The position numbers and the translations under genes are program-made. A stretch of 64,000 nt of DNA from Dichetophora obliterata (lineage: Eukaryota > Arthropoda > Insecta > Diptera > Sciomyzidae), in assembly GCA_963920525.1 (NCBI GenBank), contig OY986435.1, positions 301,333,908 to 301,397,907 on the forward strand. Direction: 5' to 3'. The notes below the pieces were generated by a model that made no database searches, was not told the origin of the DNA, and was given only the letters and a program-made list of their open reading frames with translations. This document shows positions 1 through 11,341 of this stretch, one piece after another; the first letter of the stretch is position 1, and the number at the start of each line of letters is the position of its first letter.

Positions 1-336
1 TTATTAGAAGCATGTCTGCGTTTTATAATTCAAGTGTTGCCACGAGTCGTTCAATATTGCGGGCGCCTATTTTGCTGCATTTTTCCACATGGAACGCAAG
101 TTTAAATGCTCCATAAAAAAAGTGAAAAAAATCAATGCTGTTCATGTGGCGGCAAGACGAATTGTCGCTTGGTTGCCGAGTTGGTTGGGTTAGAGTAAGC
201 CAGGACCGTAGCCAAGATTTTACATGGGGGGGAGAAGGTTTAATTACAAAAATTTCACGATACCAACATGATATTTAAAAGAAGTATAAAGGGGCTTTTT
301 TGTGCAAAATTGTTTATATTAAAATAAGTTTTGAAT
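1..336. other. Unassigned AT-rich DNA
   Basis: No coding region or repeat could be assigned. Around 205-235 the text 'gaccgtagccaagatttta' followed by a G run resembles the ends of degenerate insect transposons, but nothing here confirms it. Confidence 0.3.
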
Positions 337-820
337 TTGGACATTTCCACCAAAAGTTCTACCGCGACCGAGAATTTAATGTTACTGAAAATTCTCTTAA
401 GCCTTCATTATAGAGAAAATGTCCAAATTTTGCATTGCGAGAATACTGAGAGCTGATCTCAATTTGAATAAAAAAGAAACGGCAACACAAACTATGAATG
501 GCAACAAAAGACAACACTTTATATATTTTTCTAATTCTCTAAAAAAATAAAAAATAAAAAAAAAGCCTTCTCATTTGAAGGAAAAAATCTGAACCGTAAC
601 GTATATATCTTATGGTTTATTATGATTTTTATAAAAATAATTAAAAAAGATTTTTCAAATAAAAAATGATGAATATTTAGCAACATTATTCAGATGTAAC
701 AGTACGTTACAAATACATATTAAAATAGCTTATTTTTACTTGTTAAAATGACTTTTTTATCATTCTTATAAAAAATAATATCGCTCGTTTTCTTCAGTAA
801 CGTTACAACTCAAAAACATA
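337..820 (-). repeat. TGGGC-family repeat copy, reverse, degraded
   Basis: Read on the minus strand, 337-520 matches the 3' end of the copy at 47.46-48.21 kb. Shared landmarks are the 'gagatcagctctcagta' block, 'ttttctctataRtgRaggYtta', and the terminal 'ggYggaaatgYcca' (here the TIR reads tggacatttcc on the plus strand). The stretch 595-650 matches the 'aaaccatagtatga...cgttacg' part of the same copy. Beyond about 660 the match is weak. It is a non-coding terminal-inverted-repeat element of unknown autonomous parent. Confidence 0.55.
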
Positions 821-1164
821 AAAATCGAGTAAACTATGCAGGGACGTTCGTTCTACCATGCTCTTTATTATATGTTATTTTGGTGATGATGTCTTTCATA
901 TTCTCCGCGTTAGGTTTGACTTTGTGATTACGTCACCTTAATAAATTTTTTTTTATTTATGTAAGAAACGAGTATACCTGAAATTATTTTTGCGATACCA
1001 TTGTGTGTAGATTCAACTAATTCACAACTTAAGGCATAGTTTCTGTTTGAGCAATAATTAAAAATTTAAGGGCCAATTTCCTGTATCTGTTTAAAACTTC
1101 AAATGCTTCTACTGAAAAATCAGTTTTTTTGAGTTGTAAAGTTATTGAAGAAAACGAGCGATAT
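778..1164. repeat. Inverted repeat, 39-bp arms
   Basis: The left arm at 778-817 ('atatcgctcgttttcttcag...') and the right arm at 1126-1164 ('...gaagaaaacgagcgatat') are near-perfect reverse complements separated by about 310 bp. The pair lies between two TGGGC-family fragments and ends just before the TIR of the next copy, so it may mark a fused or rearranged element. Confidence 0.7.
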
Positions 1165-1171
1165 ACACTAT

Positions 1172-1384
1172 ATATGGGCATTTCCACGGAAAAGTCCACA
1201 GTATCCACAAAATTAAAACTTATCAAAACTTATTATTTTATGACAAAATCTAAGAGAAGCATTTTAATTTTTTTATTTAAAGCAATTTTTTACATAAATT
1301 CATTTACCATGATGATCAAATGGACTCCATTGTTTCACAAATGCAGTTTTTCTTTTTCGTAAATGTTTCGTAGACTTTTTTTTA
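1172..1384 (+). repeat. TGGGC-family repeat copy, 5' part
   Basis: It starts at TA|TGGGCATTTCC (1172-1184) and aligns with the start of the copy at 34.2 kb through 'cttattattt', 'tacataaattcatt' and 'tgtttcacaaatgcagtttt' to about 1380. The match then stops at a mariner-like fragment, so the 3' half and second TIR are missing. No protein is encoded. Confidence 0.65.
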
Positions 1385-1450
1385 GTTCCTCATCCCCCAT
1401 ATTCTTCAGATTTGGCCCCCAGAGATTATTATATGAGCTGCGCAGGGCAC
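1385..1450 (+). pseudogene. Mariner transposase fragment (PPYSxDLAPxDYY motif)
   Basis: Plus-strand translation gives PPYSSDLAPRDYYMS, close to the conserved mariner block PPYSPDLAPSDY, which holds the third catalytic acid of the DDE/D triad. Only this short block is recognisable; it is cut off on both sides. At 1700-1765 the translation LENRWNKRIELRGDY recalls the C-terminal RW..CI...GDY block of mariner transposases, but the spacing and frame are not continuous, so the link is uncertain. Not functional. Confidence 0.5.
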
Positions 1451-1849
1451 AAGTGTAGCTTGTAGAAATTTCAATATTTACAAAACTTAAAATAAAAAAA
1501 TTAATGCATTGATAAATGATTACAATCATAAATTGGATAACGAGTTCAAAAAAGCAATTCCAAGGAAATGGCTAGCTAGTCTAAATATAGAAATGGACTT
1601 ACGCCACACTGTGTTCATATGTTCATATGTTAACAAACTTGAAAAGGTGGCTCCAGGGAAGGAAATTTGCAACGAATGAACAGGTCGAATTGAACAAGTG
1701 AAATTGAAAAGGGCATCGCAATGTTAGAAAATCGTTGGAACAAGCGTATCGAGCTGAGAGGGGACTACGCGGTAGGATAAACAATAGTTTTGGCAAAAAA
1801 TCTTGTGTTGTCTTTGTTAGGCTGGCAGCATCTTGAACGCCCAAGTATA

Positions 1850-2880
1850 TAATACAAAAAAAATATTAAGTTACAAATTACAATTTTGAATTAACGAAGT
1901 AAATTATTTTGAAGTTCATTAGCTCCAATTTTCTTGTCAATTACTTTTGGAAATAGTATTAGAAAAGAATAAATACATTTAAATATATAAAACATAAAAG
2001 TTCAAAATATTCATCTGAGACCGCCGGGATCGAACCCTGGCTCCCAGAACTAATTGCACAGGTTTACAAATAAGGGTCAACTTTTGTACCAGCGAAGATG
2101 AAAGTGTTGCTATGTGTATTTTCGCGCACTGAATCAAATACGCAGTCCGTTTTTCTCTATCAGGTCGAGCTTAGGAGTTAAAGGCAAAATTAAAAAAGCA
2201 TTTCATTTTCTGAAAACGGGACTATATATCTTTTTAACGCATTAGCCGATTTTAATTGTCTTTAATAGGTTTGATTACAAAATACTAGGCCTAAGTATAA
2301 CCGTTTACGAAAAAATTCAAAGATATCATGCATTTACATTTACAGGACGATTACAGCTCAGCTGAAACAAAAGATACAAAATTTGTTGATATTTCGTTAT
2401 ATAATCTCAAAATTTTTGCTCCACTACCGCACATGACACGAAAGTGGTTGATATATTGATTGAAAAGCTGATATTTTTTCTAAAATACAATATAATATTT
2501 TTTTATTTTATGGTGAGTAGTTCAGATTCTAGATCAATAATACTAAACACGTGCCAAAAAGTAAAACACCCTGTATATTGAAAATGTTACAATATAAGAG
2601 GAAACTGAAAACAGATTTGAAACCAGCGTTGAAAGTGCATATAAGAATGATAATGGGTTTAGCGGATACGAAATTTGTAGACTAGTATTATTTATCCAAA
2701 CATATCTGAATATAAGAGGACTGCTATTATTTTCTTCGCAACTGTATATAAGTTGCCTCACATATTCAATACTTAAACAACCGTAGTCATATGGCATTGA
2801 AGACCAGAACCAACAACTAAAAAAACCCATTACCTGATTACCATAACAACAGGCTATCTGATTACTAATGAACCGGTCAC
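1850..2880. other. Unassigned AT-rich DNA with one B-box-like site
   Basis: No protein family is recognisable. On the minus strand 2026-2036 reads GGTTCGATCCC, a good match to the pol III B box. No convincing A box or tRNA fold lies upstream, so it is at most a decayed tRNA-derived sequence. Confidence 0.3.
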
Positions 2881-4290
2881 CCGTCATAAGAACCGATTAC
2901 CCGTCATAAGAACCGATCACCGTCATACCACCCGATTATCCACCATAAGAACCGACTACCTGATTACCAACGAACCGGTCACCCGTCACAAGAACCGATA
3001 ACCCATCATAAGAACCGATTACCATAATTAGAACCGATTACCGCCATAATAACCGACTACCTGATTTCCAACAAACCGGTCACCCGTCATAAAAACCGAC
3101 TATCCGTCATAAGAACCGATTGCAGTGATAAGAACTGAATACCGTCATAAGAACCGATTGTCCGTCATAAGAACCGATTGCAGTCATAAGAACTGAATAC
3201 CGTCATAAGAATCGATAACCGGTTTAAATAACCGATTACCATCGTAAGAACCGATTTATTACCCGTCATTAGAACCAGCTACCCGATTACCAACGAATTG
3301 GTAACCTGCACCCGTTATAAGAACCTGTCATAAAACCCGGTCACTCGTTGTACAGAACCGAGTTCCCCTTACGTAGAACCTCTTCCGACTACATTCGCAA
3401 CAAATTTGTAAAGTATATCGATAAAGAAGAATCGATCACCCGTCACAAGAACCGATAACCTATCATAAGAACCGATTACCGTCATAAGAACCGACTACCT
3501 GATTACCAACGAACCGGTCACCCGTCATAAAAACTGAATACCGTCATAAGAACCGATAACCGGTTTAAAGAAGCGATTACCATCATAAGAACCGATTGAT
3601 TACGATTACCCGTCATAAGAACCAGCTACCTGATAACCAACGAATTGGTAACCCGTCGCCCGTCATAAGAACCTGTCATAAAACCCGGTCACTTGTTGTA
3701 CAGAACCGAGTACCCGTTACGTAGAACCTCTTCCGACTACATACGCTCTACTGCAACAAATTTGCAAAGTATAATAAGAAATATCATAAGCCGAGTACTC
3801 GTCATTAAAACCGATTACAATCATAAGAACCGATTACCGTCATAAAAACAGATTACCGTCATAAGAATCGATTACCAGTCATAAGAACCGGCTAACTGAG
3901 TCACAAGAACTGATAACCCGTCATTAGAACCAATTACCGTCATAAGAACCGACTACCTTATTACCAACGAACTGGTCACCCGTCATAAAAACCGATAATC
4001 CGTCATAAGAACCGATTACAGTTATAAAAACTGATTTTAGTCATAAGAACCGGTTTAAAGAACCGATTACCATCGTAAGAACCGATTGACTACGATTACC
4101 AGTCACAAGAACCAGCTACCTGATTACCAACGAATTGGCAACACGTCGCCCGCCATAAGAACCTTTCATAAAACCCGGTCACTCGTTGTACAGAGCCGAG
4201 TACCCGTTACGTAGAACCTCTTCCGACTACATACGCTCTACTGCAACAAATTAGTAAAGTATAATAAGAACTATGATAAGGAATGGAAAT
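2880..4290. repeat. Hierarchical GTCATAAGAACCGATTAC minisatellite
   Basis: About 1.4 kb is built from degenerate units of roughly 18-24 bp with core 'gtcataagaaccgattac', with variants such as accggtcacc, accgactacc and accgataacc. Over this lies a longer period. The block 'cggtcacttgttgtacagaa' followed by 'ttacgtagaacctcttccg' and 'gcaacaaattt' recurs at about 3338-3418, 3687-3770 and 4173-4262, so the larger units are about 350 and 485 bp. The array ends sharply near 4290 in ordinary sequence. It shows no coding potential beyond chance frames. Confidence 0.92.
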
Positions 4291-4439
4291 TGTTCAAGAA
4301 AGCCTGAAAAAGCAAACGCAAATGGCGTTCTTATTTGCTGGAGGTTAAGTGGATCCTTCAGAGAATTCTAGGACGACTGAGTTTTGTCTGAGCCTTAAAC
4401 AAAAACAACTTACCCAGAATATATTAAAATAATTTTCAT

Positions 4440-4716
4440 AAAAAAAAACTCGTGCACACTTTGCAAATTTTTTTCGTTTTTATTGATGCAGGTACAAACC
4501 ACTTCTTTTTTGTTACGTAACGCGTCCTTTTTTGTTTGCTTATATTAATAATCCATTTTTTCGATCGCTTTCATCTATTACACTAAAAATAGTGCTACCA
4601 GAGTGTGCTATTAAAAAAAAAAGGACAAAAAGTTTAAATTTTTCTTCGCTTTACCTAATTCTTAGCAACATATGAAAGGCGTACAAACTTTACATGCGTC
4701 ACAATAGAAATGCCCA
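4440..4716 (-). repeat. TGGGC-family repeat copy, reverse, partial
   Basis: The reverse complement matches the copies at 10.1 and 47.5 kb: 'cgtgcacacttYgca', 'cgtttWtattgatgcaggta' and 'cacttctttttt...cgtaacg'. It ends in 'gaaatgccca' at 4706-4715, the complement of the family TIR. The opposite end is missing. Confidence 0.65.
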
Positions 4717-4904
4717 TGTGGTCATAATTTTTAATTTTTTTATATTTAACAAAATATATTTGTGTTATTCAAGTTTTAACCTTGATATATTTATGTAAAC
4801 AGCGAACTCACTCATCCGAACCTTTTTTCATACATCGGACTTCTCTTTACTTGGAAATGGTATTAAAGACATTTCAACAAATTTCATACAATATGTTATG
4901 GTAT

Positions 4905-5135
4905 TGGGTTGTTCGGAAAGTAATTTCGTTTTTATTATGAAAATTAAAGACCTAAACGTTTTAAATGATCATAAACGGTCAAGTTGGATAAATTTAATCT
5001 CTCAGCGAGCTCATGCGTTGTTATTTGCCAGTCTGCATCAACCAATTAATGCCTTCTAATTGTGTCTTCCATCAGCTTCAATTGGTCTTCCAGAACGTGG
5101 TGCATTTTCAACACCAAAATCGCCTTATCGAAATT
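4905..5135 (-). pseudogene. Mariner fragment: TIR plus HTH region of transposase
   Basis: The plus strand at 4908-4935 ('ttgggttgttcggaaagt...') looks like a mariner inverted terminus. Just inside, the minus strand (about 5130 to 4970) encodes a helix-turn-helix part of a mariner transposase: RSGRPIEAD, then after a frameshift ITTHELAERLNLSNLTVYDH and LKRLGL. A stop follows and the TIR comes within about 30 bp, so the catalytic core has been deleted. The second TIR is not seen. Confidence 0.75.
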
Positions 5136-6308
5136 AAGCAAACCAAAAAAAATTATTTGTTTTTCTAAAAATATCATTTTTTATATGAATTTTTTACCAT
5201 TGGAGCATATGGGGGTTTGAACCCCGAAAATACCCTCTTGTCTTGGGACCTAAAATTAGAGTCAGGGAGCGTTGTTTTAGGCGCCATTGTGCTCAACATG
5301 ATTTTCATGCGATTTAGGGGTTGATATAAAAATAAAGTTTTTTTTAGTAGACTTTATTATCGAGGTATTAATTCTGAAAGTAGCCTTAATCAAAGTCTTT
5401 AAATAATTTGGCCAAATTGACCAAAATTTACGCTTATTATAACGAAAAATAGAAGGAGGAAAAAAGTAACAAAAGTACAAGAAGGACATGCCAAATTCGA
5501 ATTAGAATAAAAGTATTTCTTTACCATTCAATCAGGTACATTCTTTGATGGCGAACAAAGAACAAAATTAAATAAGTATGTATGTACTTGTTAAACGTGA
5601 ACAAAATGGAATACTTGTAAAAAGTGAGAATAATGGTTGCAGTTGAAAATGTTAAGTTCGTTGCGATATTTTTAAGAAATTCATTTTTTAATTGATAGTT
5701 GTAATGTATTCACAAATTTTGATTTTTTATTTATTTCAGTAAGTAATAAAGTTTTTTTATACAAACTTTGCTTTCCTTCACAAATGAAACAATACACAAC
5801 ATTTTATTTTTTTTTCAAACAAAAAGTAATTATGTTGGTTACTTGCTTTTGCAATGTGTGGTGTTGTATAGGCGAGAAAAAATATTTTATGCATTTTTAT
5901 GATTATTTTCCATGTCTTTAGAAGAAAATGATTACTTATGTCTTTAGTATGAAAAAGTGCAAACAAAAGATTTTCTGGAATTTTGTACCAGTGGGCAGGA
6001 AATGGAATATACTGCTCTTGTACTAGGCAACCAGTAAAGCTACATTACTCAAGTTTTAACGACAAAGTTAGTAACGAAAAATTCGACAAAAATAAAAACG
6101 ATGATTATTTTCAATGATAATAAAAACGTTTGCTCCTCTCGTTTGGGGTTCGAAAAAGGTGCTTCCGCCAAAATTTGTTGGGATATCTCCAAACGAAAAT
6201 TCAATGTACGCTTTTTCTTCAACTCCGAATGTAGTTCGAAATAAAATGTTTTTTTTTCAATTATTTTTATTTTATATAATTTCTTCGAGGCAAATAATGT
6301 AAATGAAC
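5136..6308. other. Unassigned AT-rich DNA
   Basis: No coding family was recognised. At 5211-5223 the palindromic 'ggggtttgaacccc' resembles a B box but has no tRNA context. At 6120-6200 short text ('tcctctcgtttggggttcg') appears just before the inverted oligo-repeat element. Confidence 0.3.
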
Positions 6309-6899
6309 GGGAAAGGCTCGAAATCCCCCAAATCAAAATTGCCAACATCAAAATCCCCAAAAACAGAGTCTCCAAAGTTAAAATCCCCAAAATCAAAATC
6401 CACAAACACAAAATCCCCACTTTTTTACCATACCCAAATACAAAATACCCAAGCACAGAATCTCAAAACACAAAATCCCCAAAAATCCCCAACTTGGAAA
6501 ACCAAACTTCTGGCATTTTTTTTACGTATTATGTACTAGGGAAGTCAATCCCGGGATCCCGGATTTCGGAAGATTTAAGCCACTTGAAATCCCGGGATTG
6601 TCTTTCCTGGATCCCGGGATTTAAAAAAAAATTTAAATAAAAAATTTATATTACAAATATTCATGAATAAGCAAACATTTCAGTTTAAGTTGATCTGAAT
6701 ATAGAATTAAAAAAAAATTTAATTGATGCTGAAAAAGATTGTAAGGACGATGAGTGTGAATCATTGGAGCAGGGACTTTACATAGTTTTAGTAGAATTTG
6801 CAACATCGGGAAGTCAGCTATGTATATCAAAATTGTGAGATATTCTGGCTTAGGGAATAATTTTGTTTTATGGTAAAGGCAATCGCGATCGAAACTTAC

Positions 6900-7050
6900 A
6901 AATTGCTTACGACTATTGTACAAGTATTCCTCCAACTAGCATAGAATCAGAACGGTGCTTCTCATCAGCGGGTTATATTTGTAAGGATATTTGAACAAAA
7001 CTCTCTTATGAAAAATAAGACGCGTTGATCATCTTAATGAATTACTTTAA
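6900..7050 (+). pseudogene. hAT transposase C-terminal dimerisation region, broken
   Basis: Plus-strand translation from 6920 reads TSIPPTSIESERCFSSAGY and stops at 6992-6994. This matches the hAT C-terminal signature (IPxTSxxSERxFSxAG) of the dimerisation and catalytic-fold region. The text after the stop suggests decayed downstream residues in another frame. Upstream at 6740-6900 no continuous frame survives. It sits in the middle of the hAT element defined by its TIRs, which supports the call. Non-functional. Confidence 0.75.
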
Positions 7051-7826
7051 AAATAATTAAAACAAAAAATTTAATTTGAAAAGTCTTTTCCAACCTTAAT
7101 TTGCCTTAAACTCAAAAAAACATGAAGACGGTGTACAAAAAAAAGGGTAACATTTACATAGTAATACCTTAGTAATACCTTAGTAACAGTATAGTAATAC
7201 TGTTATTTTTTATATTTTTTTTTTCTTTAACCCTTTCAATGGCTAGGCTAAAGTAAGAACAAAATAATTTATTTTGAGGTAATATTCATTCCTATCATTA
7301 AGGTCCTGAAGATGCAAAAAAACATAATTTTCATTTTAACCTGTGCTACTTACGTTTTACAAGCTTGTACAAAGAAAAAAATTGTGTTTCTCCTATTCGG
7401 CACAAAGTTGTTTTTTTAAACCCTTAAAGATTTCTCAACCCTTTAGATCGTTGTGTTTAAACCCTCTTAATATTCTTAGCATTAAAGCCATAAAAAGATA
7501 AAAAAAACATAAATTTGATCTTTCTCCGGTTGATTTTTTCTTATAAAATAGGCAAACAAAAATTTTTTGCTTTTCTTCGCCACAAAATCGAAAATCCAAC
7601 TGACTTGAATATCAAATATATCTCTAAATTTATTTATATCATGTTTGCTCATCTTTTTTTCATAGAACCAAACGATTTGATTTAAAAAAAAGCTTTGGAA
7701 AATAAATACATATAAAAATTACTTTCTGACGTGCCCAATATATTGGGCAAATCCACTGAAAGGGTTAAATTAATACAATGTGCTAGTCCTTAATATTATA
7801 TAAGTTCTTTGTTTTTTTAACAATAA

Positions 7827-8252
7827 GGGTATTCACAATTGTGTGGTATAGTATTATTGTTTTTTTTTGCCATAGTTGAAAATTACGATTATGAGCACCC
7901 TTTAAAATAGAATTTGTGGTTGAGAACCTCCCACTATAGCTATTTGTTACTATGTAAATAAATGCACTATCCAAATTGATACATTTTATTAATATATAGC
8001 ATAAAAAAGTTTAACTTGCATTTTGAGCTTCTTCCATTTTTGCAATTAGAAAATAACTGGCAACCGATCAGTTATTTATGGAACTTTAGAAACCACGTTT
8101 GTTGAACATATTATTGGGCTATTTAAAATTACCACACTTGGTTTTTAGAGATTTCATGTGAAACAATAAAAAATAAAAAACCGCTCGGTTTTTCGGTATC
8201 AATACCACGGGGTTTTTAAACTACACTGAAAACAACGCAATTGTGAATACCC
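7827..8252. mobile_element. MITE with GGGTATTCACAATTG ends, inside the hAT
   Basis: The left TIR gggtattcacaattg (7827-7841) is the exact reverse complement of caattgtgaataccc (8238-8252). With one more base pair included (A...T), both sides are flanked by TA. It is about 426 bp, AT-rich and non-coding. The same terminal decamer occurs on the MITE at 28.85 kb. Confidence 0.8.
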
Positions 8253-8716
8253 TTAATGTGTTTTGTTTTTGTTACATAACATACATTAAAGTATAATACT
8301 ACGTTTTTAATACAAAAACAATGGTATTAAAAACGTTTTGAATTATTTACTTCTTTAAATTTTCAATCCCGAACTAATCCCGGGATCCCGGGATCGAGAA
8401 AAGCTTCCGGGATTCTACTCTCTATTATGTACACTTGACGGTTTATACTGAGGGTTGTAATACCTAAGCAGCAGCCGAAGGCTGTCTATTAAAAAGAGAA
8501 TTATTTCCAGAACTCAGTATTGTAGACAGCGAAGCCGGCATTATTTATTTATCAAATTTATTACTTGATAAGCACATAGCCACCAAATTTAGTTTAACAA
8601 GGTTGGATTAGGTTTAAAATTGCAGCGAAGCTTGTCAAACAAAATTTGGGGATTTTGTATTTGGGGATTTTGATTTGGGTATTTCGTGTTTGGGGATTTT
8701 GTGTCGAGCCCAACCC

Positions 8717-9594
8717 TAAATGAACAGTAAATTAAGAAGTTTAATTTAATATTTTAGGAAAAAAGATTTGTTAATTGAAAATTAAGATTTAAAATCCTTA
8801 TGAAGGATGAAAATAGTCAGTTACCGTTGCCAGCGATGTTGGTTTCATGACGCAACAACCCAGTAGGGAAAGTTATCATTACTGCACTAGTTTGTAATAA
8901 TGATTACTTCGTAATGGGAGGTAGTTCCTTGCTGGAATACAACACACAGAAATAAGGCATTATTTTAACATGGGCTTGTCATGCCACCCCCATTTGAGAA
9001 TGTGACCCCATTTAAGATTGTTATGCTTTTTCGTGATTTTTAGAATATAGGCCAAGTGCGTTTGTCAAGATCCTGCGCATTATAAAATAGTTTAATTTTC
9101 AAAGAATCTTTACCATCTAAACAAGAATGGTGCTGCCATCCGTAAGCATTTCAAACGGTAGTGCAAAGGTATAAATTGAAAGTTCCATGGTAGTTTGGTT
9201 GCGTCCAGAATCCACAGCTCCTACAGATCAAGAGTATTCTGCAACCAAACAGGAAATGCATATCAACCACTGCTTTCGCATTAATTATTGTAAAAACCGT
9301 TAGCAAGGAGAAGAAGAATCAAGACACTCAACAACGCATCATCTGGTAAAATATTATAGCTGCAATCCTTATAGTAAATTAGTACATTATCCAAGCACAT
9401 GTAAAATTTCTTTTTGATATTGCATAGAAAAGTATAAAAAATGCTCCACTGTAGAATTTGGGTTTTGGCACATACGATAAAAGGGTCGATATGTCAATAT
9501 GGTTTGTGTTTAAAACAAAAAATTAATAAGAAATACCGTTTCATTTGAGTTTTATTGAAAAAGTCGAATAATATTTTTGCTTTATCAATTTAAC
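8717..9594. other. Unassigned DNA
   Basis: No protein family or clear repeat was seen. The stretch is slightly less AT-rich near 8820-8940 and 9180-9360, without an open reading frame that resembles anything known. Confidence 0.3.
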
Positions 9595-9992
9595 TTGGTT
9601 CAACCTTGCATTGTTGCAAATACAAAATATGCAGCTTTTACTAAAACAAAAAGCATTGATATGTATTTGCAACATTCATGCATATGCTCTAACAAAATGC
9701 TGTTGCATATGCAAATCATTTTGCATTAAACACAACCACCGATACTTTCTGAACAGTGTTTATTAAACAGCTGTTTTCATTGTTTACATTTTAAGCGGCA
9801 AAAAGTTGGTTAATTTATAATAAAAATAAATGCTAAAGAAATGGAGGGATTTAAAAAAAAGATATATAAAAGGCGGAAAAAGAAATATAAACCTTTTAGT
9901 TTTTTAGAGGAGTCCAATATAAAATGCAAAAAAAAACTGCTGTTGTAAAAAAAAACGCATTTGCAACAATGTAACAATATCGTGAACTGCCC
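9595..9992 (-). repeat. MITE copy related to 36.87-37.38 kb, reverse
   Basis: The right end, read on the minus strand, is 'ttcacgatattgttacattg' then ttgcaaatgcg, which matches the left end of the 36,865-37,378 element. Internal blocks also match in opposite orientation: 'acaaaaagcattgat' and 'cattaaacacaaccaccg' followed by 'tactttctgaacag'. The other TIR is decayed. Non-coding; note the recurring cagctgtt and ttgcaaatgc motifs. Confidence 0.65.
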
Positions 9993-10014
9993 TTTTATTG
10001 ATCAAGTCGCTCTC

Positions 10015-10048
10015 ATCTCCCTCTCTCTCTCTCTTTCTCATATCTCGG
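10015..10048. repeat. Pyrimidine (TC)n tract
   Basis: A run of 'tctccctctctctctctctt' type sequence; simple repeat. Confidence 0.8.
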
Positions 10049-10561
10049 ACTCTTTCGATTACTATTCATATAACATACATGATTGGAAAATTTTATAATC
10101 AAATATAAGTATTTCTGTAGCAACCCACATGACAGTCGTGTATGACTTTAATGAGTGGAAAAACAAAGAAAAATTAAACTTACAGTTTTTTTATTTCGAT
10201 TTATCAATAGTTTATTAATAGTTTATACAAGGTGAAAAAGTTAAGAGTTTTCAAATGTTTGGGTCCTAGATAGAGGCCACTAAAAATTATACGTAACGTG
10301 ACAAAAACTAGAAGTGGTTTCTGTCTGCATCAATATGAATGAAGAAATCTGCGAAGTGTGAACGAGTTTTTTTTATATAATATGGACTAATTTTGCTACA
10401 TATATGTATTTTTATACAAACCATAATATGATACGTTACGTGACAAATTTTTAACGAAGTACAAGTTTTTATAGTTTTATTTATTTAATTGAACTAGAAA
10501 AACATGGTAAGAGTAATTCAGAACCGTAACAATCGAACGCTAAAAATATTTGAATTAAACT

Positions 10562-11341
10562 TTGTATTATACGAGCATAAGCCTAATATGTGCGCACGCT
10601 TCGACAGAAGTCAAGGACGATGAGATCAAGGCAATTTTCTACGAGCGCCTTGAAAATGTTTACGAGCGCTGCCCCCGTCAAGACGTAAAAATCGTGCTTG
10701 GTGACTTCAACGATAAGGTGGACAAGAAAAATATATTTGGTCCAACAGTCGGAAAGTTCAGCATCCACGACAACACCTCCGATAACGGAGTGAGGCTGAT
10801 TGACTTCGCCGCAACACGAAACATGGTCGTAAGTAGCACTAGATGCAAGCATCTCAATATTCATAAAGCCACCTGGATATCCCCTGATCAAAAAACCAAA
10901 AATCAAATTGATCACGTTTTGATCGACGGAAGGCACTCTTCCAGTGTATTGGATGTACGCACGATCCGTGGTGCAAACATTGACTCGGATCACTATCTTG
11001 TTGCAGCCAAGATCCGTACACGTCTGTGCGCAGCTAAGAATACACGCAACTCTACACAGAGAAAGCTAGACGTCGACAAGCTGCAATCGAAACAGACAGC
11101 CGATGCTTTCGCCAATCGACTCTCCCTCCTGCTTCAAAGCACTCCTCCAATCGATGATATATGCGCGCAGTGGACACACATTTCCAACTCCATGCGTGCG
11201 GCTGCTGAAGAGGTGATTGGCTACCACCGCCCTCGCCGAAACCAGTGGTACGACCAGGAGTGTCGCGACGCCACTGCAGAGAAAGACGCCGCCTACAAAG
11301 CCACCCTGCAGTCGGTTGTAACGCGCGCTGCTAAGGTGTGA
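10562..11341 (+). pseudogene. RTE endonuclease domain (APE-like)
   Basis: An open frame of 259 residues encodes most of an apurinic-like endonuclease, the enzyme that nicks target DNA for target-primed reverse transcription. Visible motifs are LICAHAS near residue 8, GDFN at 47-50 (catalytic Asp/Asn), HKATWISPD, NQIDH at about 114-118, and DSDHYLV at about 141-147 (catalytic Asp/His). The N-terminal part with the first catalytic Asn and Glu is missing because of 5' truncation. The first few codons come from the target repeat, so there is no genuine start. The frame stops at 11,339, where the connector should continue. Confidence 0.9.

Larger units (their letters stand above)
6537..8424 (+). 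mobile_element. hAT element with exact 8-bp target duplication
   Basis: The left end TAGGGAAGTCAATCCCGG at 6537 and the right end (minus reading TAGAGAGTAGAATCCCGG from 8424) are imperfect inverted repeats. Both continue into 'cccgggatcccgg' blocks at 6551-6563 and 8380-8391. The flanks carry the identical octamer ttatgtac at 6529-6536 and 8425-8432, the 8-bp duplication typical of hAT insertion. The interior holds a hAT transposase remnant (6900-7045) and a younger MITE (7827-8252). Confidence 0.85.
6309..8716. mobile_element. Inverted element with CCAAAATC oligo-repeat ends, split by a hAT
   Basis: The left end (6313-6500) starts 'ggctcgaaatccccc' and runs into degenerate 'tccccaaaatcaaaa' units. 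The right end (8640-8716) is its reverse complement: 'tttggggattttg' units ending 'gtgtcgagccc'. The original interior appears to be 8433-8640 only, because 6537-8424 is a separately inserted hAT element. No protein is seen in the interior. Ends made of short tandem units in opposite orientation recall foldback-type elements. Chance reading frames in the left arm (runs of Ser-Pro-Lys) are artefacts of the repeat. Confidence 0.6.

Noticed and set aside
2543..2887. 114-residue minus-strand open frame
   Set aside because: It begins at the edge of the minisatellite, matches no family and looks like translated AT-rich DNA.
2880..4290. CRISPR-like array of short repeats
   Set aside because: Units are degenerate and tandem without unique spacers of constant length, the DNA is from an animal genome, and no cas genes are present; it is a minisatellite.
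5211..5223. B box / tRNA at 'ggggtttgaacccc'
   Set aside because: Palindromic match without an A box or tRNA fold nearby.
6303..6539. Ser-Pro-Lys-rich open frame
   Set aside because: It is a direct product of the 'tccccaaaatcaaaa' oligo-repeat in the element's arm.
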